Shown: in pieces, positions 12,891-23,894 of the stretch
Position numbering within the stretch: position 1 is the first letter of the stretch
Layout of the letters: every line of letters starts with the position of its first letter
Assembly (NCBI RefSeq): GCF_965363235.1
Contig: NC_134844.1
Coordinates: 52,262,872-52,326,871, forward strand
Reading direction: 5' to 3'
DNA: 64,000 nt
DNA from: Mytilus galloprovincialis
Lineage: Eukaryota; Mollusca; Bivalvia; Mytilida; Mytilidae
Translations under genes and position numbers: made by a program
The notes under the pieces: model-generated
Told to the model about the DNA's origin: nothing
The model's database searches: none
The model's input: only the letters and a program-made list of their open reading frames with translations

Positions 12891-14034
12891 ATTTGTTTAA
12901 ACCGACTTTGGAATATCGTACAGTTGGTAGTCATGAAGTAACATAGACTTGTTTAAACAGTCATAAAATACGAAGTATATAAAATGAATTGATTTTGACG
13001 GATGAATTATTATAGTCCATTTAAACAAATTACCTCCCTTTGTCAATTGTAGACTGGTTCTATACCGGACAAAATTGGCTTTTGCCAATACAAAGCATGA
13101 TCAATTGGAAGTGATTAATCGGTGGTTTAACTAATTTGTCATGAAAAATAATTTATGATACCAAAAGATTTTTAAATTAGCTTATTTACAACAAATTAAT
13201 GTCATTTAAAGATCGGAAAAACTTAACGGTTACTCACATGACGCTCTGGTAAATTTGCTCTTTCTGCTGGCTCTTCATTGTGAATAAAAACTAAAAAAAG
13301 TCCCTCATAAGGGAGACAGCTCGGTAATTGGCAAATGAAGTGTCACCAGGATGTATTTCAAAACATTTCATAAACGTATTGTTACTGGAAAATTAATAAA
13401 ATAACAATCAATTGAACCCTCAGTGCCAGCAGAAAGAGACTTCTAAGAGTCCACAGTACTCTTTTAAAATCGATTACAATTATCAACAGAGATGTAAAAA
13501 ACATATAAAATTTACTAATTTAAATTTGATTAACTCAAATCAAAGAAGGTATAAAGTTTAGTACAATAAGTTGCCTATATTTCAGAATCCGTATTTTAGA
13601 TGAAGAAAACGGTTAACACTAATGGTTAACATCAGGGCATTATTTTATTAACTTGAAATTATTCTTTACAAATCAAATTTTGATTTGTCAAGATAAAGAA
13701 ATATGAAAATTTAGGGATATTTTTTTTTACCAATGCTGACTCATAAAGATTATTTAACAGATATGTCATGAATACGTCATTTAGACGCAATCAAACGAAC
13801 AAATAACAAATTATCTAGCGACCTTTACAGGTTAACATAATGTATTTAATGATACATGGTGTCAAATTCTAAATTGTACATGATACTGAAGATAAGAAGA
13901 CAAAGTTGCAATTACTTATATGGCGATGAAGTTGATATGTTTAGGAAATATTACAATTTCTTTAAATTTGTTAAATCGTGCATACGGAAGAACTATTTAA
14001 AATTTGGTTGATCAAGATCTAGAATCAAAATTGA

Positions 14035-14400
14035 CAATGGAAATGGGGAATGACTTTGTGTCAAAGAGACAACAACCCGACCATAAAACAGATAACAGCA
14101 AAAGGTCACCAATAGGTCTTTAATGCAGCGAGAAATTTCCGCACCTGAAGGCGTCCTTCAGCTGGTCCCTAAATAACTATATATACTAGTTCAGTGATAA
14201 TGAACGCCATACTAAACTCTAAATTATACACAAGAAACTAAAATTTAAAATAATACAAGACTAACAAAGGTCAGAGGCTCCTGACTTGGGACCGGCGCAA
14301 AAATATCGCGTGGTTGAACATGTTTATGAGATCTTAACCCCCCCCCCCCCCTTTCCCCTTTATACCTCTACCTAACATACATGACTTTTGTGTACACAAA
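14035..14400 (+). repeat. High-copy mussel repeat, truncated copy
   Basis: GAGACAACAACCCGACCATA, GGCGTCCTTCAGCTGG and GACCGGCGCAAAAAT follow the 10077 copy. It ends soon after a run of about 14 C at about 14339-14352. Confidence 0.75.
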
Positions 14401-15284
14401 CATTTTAATATTCCGGGTTACGTTAGTAACAAAATATAGACATTTCTCTTTCATTTCTTAGCAACCGCAACGAGATAGTGCTCTTTATTAGAGTTCTGCA
14501 TTGCAGACTGTACTTAATTTATTATTCATAACTGAAATAATCTGCTAGTTTTTTCACATCTATTTGAAAATATTTACCTAATTCTAACATTCTTAAAGGA
14601 AGCAATGTTAGTTCAATGACATCCTAGCTCTGATAAATAGTTGTAATTTCATACTCTTTTAAAATAGTTTTGAATACATTGACAAATTTATAGGCAAAAA
14701 TCTGTTTAGGAATATAACGCGTTTATGTGAGATGATGACATAAAAAATGAAATCGGCTGAATGTTCTGCGACATATATGACTCCCATCTAAGTCTATTAC
14801 ATATTGCATACGATACCATTTATTAAAAGCTGAAATGTCCCTGATTTGTACTTGACCAACAACTGAATGGGTTTTTTTTAATTGGGTAGCTGAGAAGGTT
14901 AGAGTTCATAGGAAAATATGCAACACTACCTATGACAATTGTATTTGACTCCAAACTGACCAGGCTTTGCTTCTACTCCTTAATGAAAAAATAAAGCACA
15001 TTGCCACATGGGTGTGACTGCTAGAGAAGAAAGCAAGCATCAATGTTCTGCCTGGCGTGTATTGTTTGACCAAACATGGGAACGAATTTCAGTTGTGTTC
15101 ACTTTAAAGTGAGTGATTGGTACATATTGCGATAAACAAAATAGGCTAGACAAGCGCATTTAATGGCAACAAAAATTACATTCTAATGCAACTAATCTGA
15201 AACATCTGATCATTTTAACTCTGTTGATAAAAGAGATAATATTTGAAATTAATTCATCAAATTAAAATTTTAAAAGTAAAATCA

Positions 15285-15350
15285 CAAAAACACTGAACTC
15301 CGAGGAAAATTCAAATTGGAAAGTCCCTAATCAAATGGAAAAAGACATGA
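15285..15350 (+). repeat. Dispersed repeat fragment (TGAACTCCGAGGAAAATTC type)
   Basis: CACAAAAACACTGAACTCCG followed by GGAAAGTCCCTAATCAAATG matches 28820-28880 and 61650-61710. A shorter relative is at 32205-32245, and an inverse relative at 48950-49000. Confidence 0.6.
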
Positions 15351-15429
15351 GTAAAGTAAATATTAAACAAAGTTTATGAACTTTGATAAAGAATTAATGA
15401 TATATTTCTAATGACACAGACTTTTCTGG

Positions 15430-15840
15430 TCAACCTTGTTCCCCAGTAACATCAGAGATGTCCTCTCTGGCCTAACTATAAATATTGAAATAACATCGAA
15501 AATGTATGACACACACCTAGATCAAACAGACCTTATGAATCTGCTCATTGCTGAAGGCCGTACGGTGACTGCATGGTTGCTATGTCACTTTGGCCTCTTG
15601 TGGAAAGTTGTGTCATTGGTAGTCTTTTTATACTTATTTTGTGCTTTAAAGAGAATATGTTCTGTGATCATGATGATAAATAATTCATGTTTTATTTCTG
15701 TAGATGCTAGTACAATGTTTATGAACATATATGAAGTAAGCTTATCAATACTAGCTTACGGCCTCGTTGTTATATATATAGTTTTTATTGCGTTAATAAT
15801 TTTTTCATCCACCGCATTTAGCCATTTAATTATAAAATAA
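15430..15840 (+). other. 134-aa ORF, probably repeat-derived
   Basis: The ORF holds CATTGCTGAAGGCCGTACGG and TTTGGCCTCTTGTGGAAAG at 15545-15610. I recognise these as the reverse strand of a common mussel repeat (compare ACGGCCGTCAATAATGAGC at 54893). The C-terminal half is hydrophobic with two possible membrane segments, but no family is recognised and no splice or start context supports it. Not called as a gene. Confidence 0.3.
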
Positions 15841-16239
15841 TGCTTCATAAGATAAGATTAAACAACCAAATAAATGAACACTCATGTCTGTTTTGAATAA
15901 GCACACTTTTCAATGGTTAACTAATATCGCCTGGGAAGATTTTCTTGTAAAATCTTTGCTGTTTTTACTAATATTTTTTAATAATGTCTGTGTAATCTGA
16001 GAACTGTGGTTAAAATTACACAATGTTCATTAACTACAATCTCATTTGGAGTATGTAAATTAATGTCTTCATTCCGTGATTGGTCCCAGTATATTGTCTT
16101 ACTGTTGCTACTGGTCTCGGATGAAATACTTAACTCTGTCATCGGGACATCAAAAGGAAATAATGGTGGAAATGTCTCTGGTAGCAAAGAGCCAGGTACT
16201 GTCATGATAATCTTTATACGGCTACAAAAGAACTAATTA

Positions 16240-17540
16240 ATCTCCTAACAAGCCATACAAGATAATAGTTTGACATCAGTTCAGTCGTTAAGGTCAAAGT
16301 GATTTGTCACAGGGAACAATTGAACTTCTTTCAACAGCGTATTGATTTCTATAAAAGAAGGACCATGCGGGCAATTGATGCGGAGGTGTTTATTAGTGCT
16401 AAATTACCGTATCTATCCTAATTTGGTGTAACGATATATATTTATTGACAAGATACATTTGATTAAGAAGTATAATTTACAATTACAAATATGGAGATGA
16501 AAACAATATTAAGACTGAATTCTTAAAATATAAATTCATTACTTAAAGAAGCATTTATATTGTCGAAACAGCTGGACTCCCATGGTACTTTTCTTGGTAT
16601 CCATTTTGTGCAAAGAATTATTCACCCAACCCAGACCTTTTATATAAAGTCTTCAAAGCCCTTTATAAAAAATGAATTTAAACAAAAAATTAAAATGATG
16701 TTTTTGGAAATAGCACGAATAGTTATGATGAAAAGAGAAAATGTTACAGAACTTTGTCAAAATTTAAAACTTAGCTTTATTTAACTTAAAATGACTTTTC
16801 TATTTAGGAAAAAATGCTTAACTATTTCGAGAATTAGTGACCAAAACATAGAAATAGAAAAGGTTCGCTTTTATAAAATTCCTAGAAAGGATAGAACATG
16901 TAAACTGGGCCACTGTCAAACACTTTCTCCTTGAAGGTAAAATTTACAGAAAACTAAAGGATAACTTATTTGAAAATTATTTACCTTCTCGGTATTTTTT
17001 TTTTTTTTTACCAAAGAACAAAAAGTAAAAGAAATGCAAAACCCCTCTTTAATGGAAGATGTTAGAAATACTGGCTCCTTCATAAATTTAAAACAGTCAT
17101 TATAACTGAGAGCAAAAGTCTTATAAACTTTTTCCATCTGTTCATTTCTTTGAAATTGTTATTTCTTTGAAATTGTTATTTCTTTGCTATAATAAGTTGT
17201 TTTGTTTGTCACTCAATAATTGTGTTTTAAAGATGTACTTAAAAGAAATTTTAAAAATCAAGAAATTAAAATTGATACTTTAAGTTGAAAGAGCTTTGAG
17301 TAGTTAAGGAACAAAATAAGATAAATTATTGATAGGTCATGGAGCTCCTTTTCGAGATATTTGATTTATTAAATATGGCGGGGTAAGGCCGACTCTGACT
17401 TTTACTTTATATATGCATTGGTATTATTTGAGTCTCAAATAAAAAAAAAATCAAGAATCTGCTTAAATTTTGTCAAATGACCTTTTATGAGCTATTTTAT
17501 TTGAGAGTTGTCTGATTGGCAATCACATCATATTTTCATA
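16240..17540. other. Non-coding stretch with nothing recognised
   Basis: AT-rich, chance ORFs only. It includes a short direct repeat of TTTCTTTGAAATTGTTA at about 17148-17180. Confidence 0.35.
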
Positions 17541-17550
17541 TAAGTCTTAT

Positions 17551-19097
17551 GGCAGATTCCATTTAAGAAAGTGGAACAACTCCCATAAGAATGTTAGGCA
17601 AAAATCATAAGCAATGAACTTCTGTTTTTGAATAAAATTGAGAAAGGAAGACATGCTTTACTAATAAAGATAAAGACAATTTGACCCCCCAAAAAAATAT
17701 GAGCATCATCCTTTTTAAATAAACGAAGCCTTAAATATTATGTTTCTGAGATTTGACAGACTTTATTGTTTCTGACATAAGATTTGACAGACTTTATTGT
17801 TTCTGACATAAGATTTGACATACTTTTTTTTCTGACATAAGATTTGACAGACTTTATTATTTCTGACATAAGATTTGACAGACTTTATTGTTTCTGACAT
17901 AAGATTTGACAGACTTTATTGTTTCTGACATAAGATTTGACAGACTTTATTATTTCTGACATAAGATTTGACAGACTTCATTTTTTTCGGACATAAGATT
18001 TGACAGACTTTATTATTTCTGACTTAAGATTTGACAGACGTTATTTTTTTCTGACATAAGATTTGACAGACTTTATTATTTCTGACATAAGATTTGATAG
18101 ACTTTATTGTTTCAGACCTAAGATTTGACAGACTTTATTTTTTTCTGACATAAGATTTGACAGACTTTATTATTTTTGACATAAGATTTGACAGACGTTA
18201 TTTTTTCTGACATAAGATTTGACAGACTTTATTATTTCTGACATACGATTTGACAGACAAATTGAGTTTCTGACATAAGATTTTGACACACTTGATTCTG
18301 ACATAAGATTTTTCATACATAAGATATTTTGACAGACAATATGTATTTTCTTCTTTTTTGACTGACGTTGGAAATCAAATCCTAGTTGAAAGTCATTTTT
18401 AAAACTCCTGCAAAATACTGCAGCCTAACATCTAACAAGATTTCATCACAGGTCAAATAACTTTAACTGTTAGCACATTGAAATGTTTCAGACATAAGAA
18501 AACAAGTTTGACAGATCTAAAAAAAAAATATGTAGGAAACATATAAGTTTAAACTATTGCTTGAATAAAGTTAAATGAAAGAATCAACATGTGTTTTTTT
18601 CTTATGCACAACATGATTTACAGTTTTAACTGGCATATATTGGAACCTACAATAATTTTGAAAGCTTTTACAGCGATGTTCCTGACATAAGATTTATTGA
18701 CAGACACTGAGCTATTATAACGCAAGATATTTGAAAGTGAAAAAAAATATATATCACGACTAAAAAAAGTAACAGATTTTGGAACAGGGATGTTTGAATA
18801 ACCAAACAACACTAGTAAATACCACTATACAAGTGTCAACATAAAGCATTGCAACACATAAACATTATGTAAAAAAAATGGGAGTTAATTCTGTCAAAAT
18901 ATTTGCATTTTTTCAACTTGTTTCAATCATTTTTACTTTAAACGGAAACAATTATATCCAAAAATTATTTTTATAATTTCATCTAACATCATTATTCATC
19001 AAAACATTAACAGATTATCTTTGAAATAACAGTAATTGTTATTTTTATTTATTTATTCATTTTGACAGACATTTCCATTTCTTATATGGAATCTGCC
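17551..19097. mobile_element. Terminal-inverted-repeat element carrying a minisatellite, TTAT target duplication
   Basis: The left end is GGCAGATTCCATTTAAGAAA at 17551. The right end mirrors it (TTTCTTATATGGAATCTGCC, ending at 19097). TTAT precedes the left end (17547-17550) and follows the right end (19098-19101). The interior holds the 31-bp minisatellite and solitary derived units. No ORF. This resembles the minisatellite-containing MITE-like elements reported from bivalves. The superfamily is uncertain; a TTA/TTAT target would be compatible with a PIF/Harbinger-like type. Confidence 0.7.
17741..18340 (+). repeat. 31-bp minisatellite, about 19 units
   Basis: The consensus has TTTCTGACATAAG then ATTTGACAGACTTTATT. 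Most units are 30-32 bp, with A/G variation at the last base and a T-run variant. Degenerate solitary units follow at about 18484, 18680 and 19062. Confidence 0.93.
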
Positions 19098-19244
19098 TTA
19101 TGTTAAAAGATAAATAGGTGTTATGGAGCAAAATATTTTACCGGCTTGTATCGTACGGAAAAACACCAAGGAGTCCGAACATTTGACACTTATCCCAAAA
19201 CCTCACCTAAGTACATCCTTAAGTTATATGACAATAAAGATTAT

Positions 19245-19310
19245 TAGATATAGGAAGATGTGGTATGAGTGCCAATGACACAATTTATAAACTAAACTCA
19301 AATTTTACGT
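19245..19310 (+). repeat. Fragment of GGAAGATGTGGTATGAGTG-type mussel repeat
   Basis: GGAAGATGTGGTATGAGTGC followed by CAATGACAC parallels the start of the repeat at 54812 (AGAAGGTGTGGTATGATTTC). Confidence 0.5.
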
Positions 19311-20640
19311 GTATATGAGTTTGTATTAAAAATTGAGTTATACTAATTTGATTTCCAGAAAACCAGGGATTTAATTTTAGTAGTACTTGTCTTCCGAAAG
19401 ACAATTCTTTCTTAGAAGTCTTTAAACAGGGGTTGATGATTGGCATGTGCAAATTAGAATACACCTGGTTTCTAGGAAATTATAAAACTTTTAAGAAGGG
19501 TTGAAAGTTGCAAAATTTGGTTGATATTCAAGAACCTGCTCAACGTACAAAGGGAGGTAAGTCAAGAAAATATTGGTCTCTTACTTGCCACAAATAAGAA
19601 CTGCTTTTAATCTGGCACATAAAAATGTAACAAAACAAATCGACTATTTTGGTTGAAATAAAATAAACGAGTATCATGTCTTTAGTCTTTATACCTATAG
19701 TTTTTTTTTTTAGTTTTTTTTTATTATCAATTCGTGTTTTGTTGTATCGAAGCTTGTCGTAATACGGACTACTTTGTGCAATTTATGCTGCACACTATCT
19801 AGGATTCATGCTTACATCTAAACTAAACAAATGTGAGAGAGATATTTTTACTCGGAAATGCTCTCTCATTGTCAACACCACGAGATACAGACCCTATATT
19901 CAGTTTAACTTATTCTGTTTCAAATGGTTATCTCTCGATTTTCTTACTATTTAAATGATAATTATATATCTGCATTCGAAACAAATGTCTTCTATCAACA
20001 AAATGGCTACTGGAGTGATATAATATTAATTCAGTCCGACACATTTGGGACATCTTTGCCAATTGTTGGTCGTTGAAGTTTGTCTCAGTTTGACTGTCTT
20101 CTTTGTAAAACATACGATTGCGCCAGTTAAAAGAAAATTACTTCCTTACTCCTTTATTCGGACTTGGAACCGGCAGTGTAACACGGCACATGATTCCTTT
20201 TCTGAAACATATGTTTTTATTACTGCTGCTGCATGGGTACTTCCCAATTTAATGTATGTAGTAACTTTTAACTTCTTTTTATTGTCCAAAAACACAAACA
20301 TTGAAGGATGAAATCCATAAAATAGTTAATAATAGTTCATAATAATAATAAAGCCCATACTCATGGTGGGAACAAAGCTCTGTGTCATCAACATTTGTGG
20401 CTAAAACATAAAGAGCAAAAACTTCTATTTTCTATATTGGCATATCTTTGTTAAGCAAAGCAATACGTTTTATTCTCTCTCTGTACATTGACTGTCTAAT
20501 GCTGCTTAAGTCATTTAATTCTCTTTAGAGAAACTCGTCTTTATGGTGAAATATCTCCTAACAATTGATACCTTTTGGGGCAAAAATAAGAATACATATT
20601 ATATAGTAATCATTAATATTTATGATAGATATATGTACAG
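19310..20640. other. Non-coding stretch with nothing recognised
   Basis: AT-rich DNA with short chance ORFs. Nothing repeated within the window was seen. Confidence 0.35.
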
Positions 20641-20644
20641 GTAA

Positions 20645-20760
20645 ATTGGCGCAAATGAGTTCCGAATATTGGCGCAATTGATACATTTTGAAAATAAAAT
20701 TTGGCGCAAATGATACCCCTGAAAAACAGTAATTGGCGCAAAAGGACTGCTGCCGTTGAG
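20645..20760 (+). repeat. Cluster of four TTGGCGCAAA motifs
   Basis: TTGGCGCAAATGA, TTGGCGCAATTGA, TTGGCGCAAATGA and TTGGCGCAAAAGG lie within about 115 bp at irregular spacing. TTTGGCGC matches the general E2F-type consensus. It could equally be a decayed short tandem repeat. Confidence 0.6.
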
Positions 20761-21194
20761 AAGTCGGCTGTTGTATAGAATTATAGTGTAATATTTTGAT
20801 ATTTTATGATATTATTAATTCGTATATTTTAACAAATTTGATTCGTTTAGGGATAGTCACAGGTTAAACTATATTTTCGAAGGTAGAGAGAAAACGGCGG
20901 ATAGCAAAACGCATATTGACCTGCAAAAAGCATATTGCACGGTTATTTTTAGAATATCTAAAAACCAATATACTTTGTGACGTCATGTAATGAATTTCAG
21001 GATATTGTTTAACGTTTGGAACACATGATATCTGTGATCGATTATTTGACGAAAAAAATCTTCAAATACATAAGATGTCCAAAAAAAAAGTAAATGAAAT
21101 AACAACTAATATGTTGTTATTGTCAAGGAGACAATGTAATATCTATAAAATTCCAACAAACCTAAATGACGATTTTTTTACAAATATGGTCAGA

Positions 21195-21356
21195 AATTAA
21201 TAATATAACAAATATAGCCTTTGTATGAGGTCAATACAGGATATATCGACCCAAAGAAGTATATCGACCTCGGACTTCGTCCTCAGTCAATATACTTCTT
21301 TCAGGTCAATATATCCTTGTATCGACCTCATACAAAGGCTATATTTGTATAATATC
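21195..21356. mobile_element. Near-perfect hairpin element (MITE), about 140 bp
   Basis: CAAATATAGCCTTTGTATGA at 21209 is mirrored by TCATACAAAGGCTATATTTG ending at 21347. Arms of about 65 bp with few mismatches meet at a GGACTTCGTCC centre near 21278. The 86-aa ORF through it is an artefact of the hairpin. Confidence 0.8.
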
Positions 21357-21684
21357 ACTGTGTATTACTGGTACAGCGGATATAGCCATTATAGGTACTT
21401 GGTAAAGAATATAGAATCGATATCGGATAAGACGAGCGCCAACTTCTTTGACAAGTATTTGCCAAGTTTGCACATGTTAAAGTAAGCGTTCTTGTTTTGG
21501 GGGAAATAATGAGACTTCTCTTAATCATCAACCTGTAGAATTCTATGCAGTTAAAGTAAAGAAAGTAAAATCAGATTATTTCTGCTTTCCGTCAAGTCAC
21601 ATGACAATTAAAAAAAAAAGGGATTTTGTACGTGGTAACGACAAATAGATATCATTCGTGGTCATTAGTGATACAGATATTCTG

Positions 21685-22400
21685 TAACAATCAAGGGCTA
21701 ATGTGAACGCATTGAATCGAACTTCAATCGGTCTAAACTAAAACACCAAAAGAGGTAGTTTAGTTTGAATCGATCTAAAGTAAACCGATCTTACTTTAGA
21801 TGTGAACGCAGAGATCGGTTTAAACTAGTACGATTGAATCGTAAATAACGTATGCGCATGTATAGCGGCAAAACTATCTCAGAGGTTCGTTGTTTAACCC
21901 ATATTTCTCTGTTAAAAGACCTTTAAAACAAACTGTAAACATGTTGTCTCGCCATAGCATAGATTTGCGAAATCTGTGTCTTCTTTTCTTATGTTGATTT
22001 TTTTCTTTGCAGGAACCGCAGTATTTCCGGCGTCGTGTTGTATAACTTCGTTGCTACAGTTATTTTTTTTCAAAATTAAAGAAAACTGCAATAACACCAG
22101 TATCAAAATTTAAATTTTAAAAAGAGACACAATAACTTTATTCAATATTTTTTTCCAAGTGTGTGTATCAGTGTATCAGCAAATGAATTTGATAAATCAG
22201 TTCTATTTATACACAGTGTTTACAGTTTTACGGGCAAAAAAGTTAGATCGATTGCGTTTTTAATTGTAGTGTGAACGCAGTGGTTCATATTAGACCGACA
22301 GAGATCGATATGATTAAAGATAATGTGAACGCTAACTGGTTTTATTTAGATCGATTCAAATTAGATCGATAAAAAAAATGCTAGTGTGAACAGGGTAAAC
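21685..22400. mobile_element. Element with repeated TGTGAACGC and GATCGAT motifs
   Basis: TGTGAACGC occurs at about 21701, 21802, 22271 and 22324, and TGTGAACAG at about 22386. They are interspersed with AATCGATCTAAA-like blocks in both orientations near both ends. Bounded roughly by GGGCTAATGTGAACGC and GCTAGTGTGAACAGGG. Looks like a non-autonomous DNA element with subterminal motif repeats; exact termini were not resolved. Confidence 0.45.
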
Positions 22401-23009
22401 GGGGCTTTACTCAGATTGACGTCTTGATAAGCAGTTTCTCCTCACACGAGGTCCCTGTCAAAGCAGGTAAACATTTTATAGTTTCAACTTTCAGTTATAT
22501 TTCACGGTTCGTTGACTTCTAAAACAGTTGGTGTACTCAGTTTCCTGTCACATTAATGATTTGTCATTCAGCAATTATTATTGCTCAACATGGACGAGTG
22601 GAAGGAAAACAAATGATGTGACGTGAAATAGACCACAGTTGTTTGCATAACGGTGTAGTAATCAGATCAGATTAACGTCTGAAAAAATTGCGAAAAAAAT
22701 GACTTCAAATGTACTCGTTGAACACTTCATTCAATAATTTTCTTGTTAACAGAAACTTTTTCGAGTGACAAGAATCGCAAGCCCTGGAATATAGGTGGAA
22801 GCTGACTACTTTACATGTAGGTGTTGATGGAACAGAAATGAAAAATAAGTTTACAATTGGATGATTCATCAGACTTTCAGTAAAACTTCAAGATATTGAT
22901 TATGATTTTTTTTCTGAGAACAGGTAAATAGGTGACTGATGACTTTTATTTACTTAATTTATATTTAATTTTCATTGAATTTCCATTATTTCCATTCCAA
23001 CGACATATT

Positions 23010-23130
23010 TAAAATTTAGCGCCATTTTAACATCAAGAATAACAAATGTTTACATAAATTTGCTCATATACTATAAATACATTTTTGTATCTCGTGATCG
23101 CCTTCTCTGATTACCTTCCTGGTTGCCATA
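23010..23130 (+). promoter_or_regulatory. Inferred promoter of gene 1, conserved among paralogues
   Basis: GCGCCATTTT at 23019-23028, TATAAATA at 23072-23079 and ACCTTCCTGGTTG at 23113-23125 occur in this order. The first and last motifs recur with similar spacing before genes 3 and 4 (about 40264/40348 and 52105/52194). The reverse complement of the last motif contains CCAGGAAGG, an ETS-like site. GCGCCAT resembles YY1/E2F-type cores. Promoter function is inferred from conservation within otherwise diverged DNA. Confidence 0.55.
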
Positions 23131-23891
23131 AGTCTAGTTCTGAAACATTGTTTACAGTTTTGAAGCTACAGGTAATTACAAAGAATTTTAATTTGTAGTT
23201 TAATAATATTATACTTGAAGAAAGTAGTATTTTGGAATACCATCGATCTGAACTTGTGCACGTATCATGGAAATCATTAATTTCAATGTTTTAGTATTAA
23301 CATTTGCTGAATTGTCATTATCTCTCAAAAAGTATCTCTGTTTACATACAGCAGTGAAAGATAGTTGTATTACAGTATTTCATGTACTTGACAAGATAAC
23401 TGAAGTGTGTGTGAACAAAATCTTTGAAATAATTTACGCAGACTCTATATAATTAACTTTCCAATATGATTTTTATTTAGACGTGCTAGAGTTATCGAAC
23501 TTTAACCGACAAAAATCGAAAGTCTCATGTGTTTGCTTTTAGCCGTTTAATTTGTTTTATAAATTCACAACTTGCAGAAGAATACACTTCCCCTAATTTT
23601 TAAGGATTTGAATTTACTATAAATGCGTAATGGGATTTAATCTAAAAATAAAGCTGATACTTTTTTTTAAAGAGGATCTTCATTTGATGTTCAATGGGGA
23701 AACAGTATTATATGTCTCTGATTGTATACATATGCTTTTCGGTGGTTGATTTCAAATTATTGTATCGTGCAAATGAGCTGTAAATAATTAAATGGTAATC
23801 TAAAACTTTATTGCCAATTCAATAAAAAAAATTACAAGAAAAGTTTACGTGAACATTTGACATTTCTATAAAAGTAATTTTTTTTTAGTAG
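23100..23891 (+). other. Inferred 5' untranslated exon and intron 1 of gene 1
   Basis: A donor-like CTACAG/GTAATTAC lies at 23171/23172, and a T-rich tract plus acceptor ends at 23890-23891. This predicts a short non-coding exon ending at 23171 and an intron of 720 bp. The same donor sequence is found before gene 4 (52238/52239) and a similar one before gene 3 (40408/40409). The small ORF at 23267-23452 lies in this intron and is not kept open in the gene 4 copy, so it is not called. Confidence 0.55.
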
Positions 23892-23894
23892 ATA

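Noticed and set aside
16006..16236. 75-76 aa ORFs on both strands, with a dim sense of a retroelement protein (SRNEDINLHTPNEIV)
   Set aside because: I could not name a family and no adjoining retroelement domains or terminal repeats were found.
17741..18340. CRISPR-like array (31-bp repeats)
   Set aside because: The units are contiguous with no unique spacers, in an animal genome. It is a minisatellite.
23267..23452. 61-aa ORF in the intron of gene 1
   Set aside because: The aligned intron of gene 4 has small indels and no matching frame, so it is not conserved as protein.
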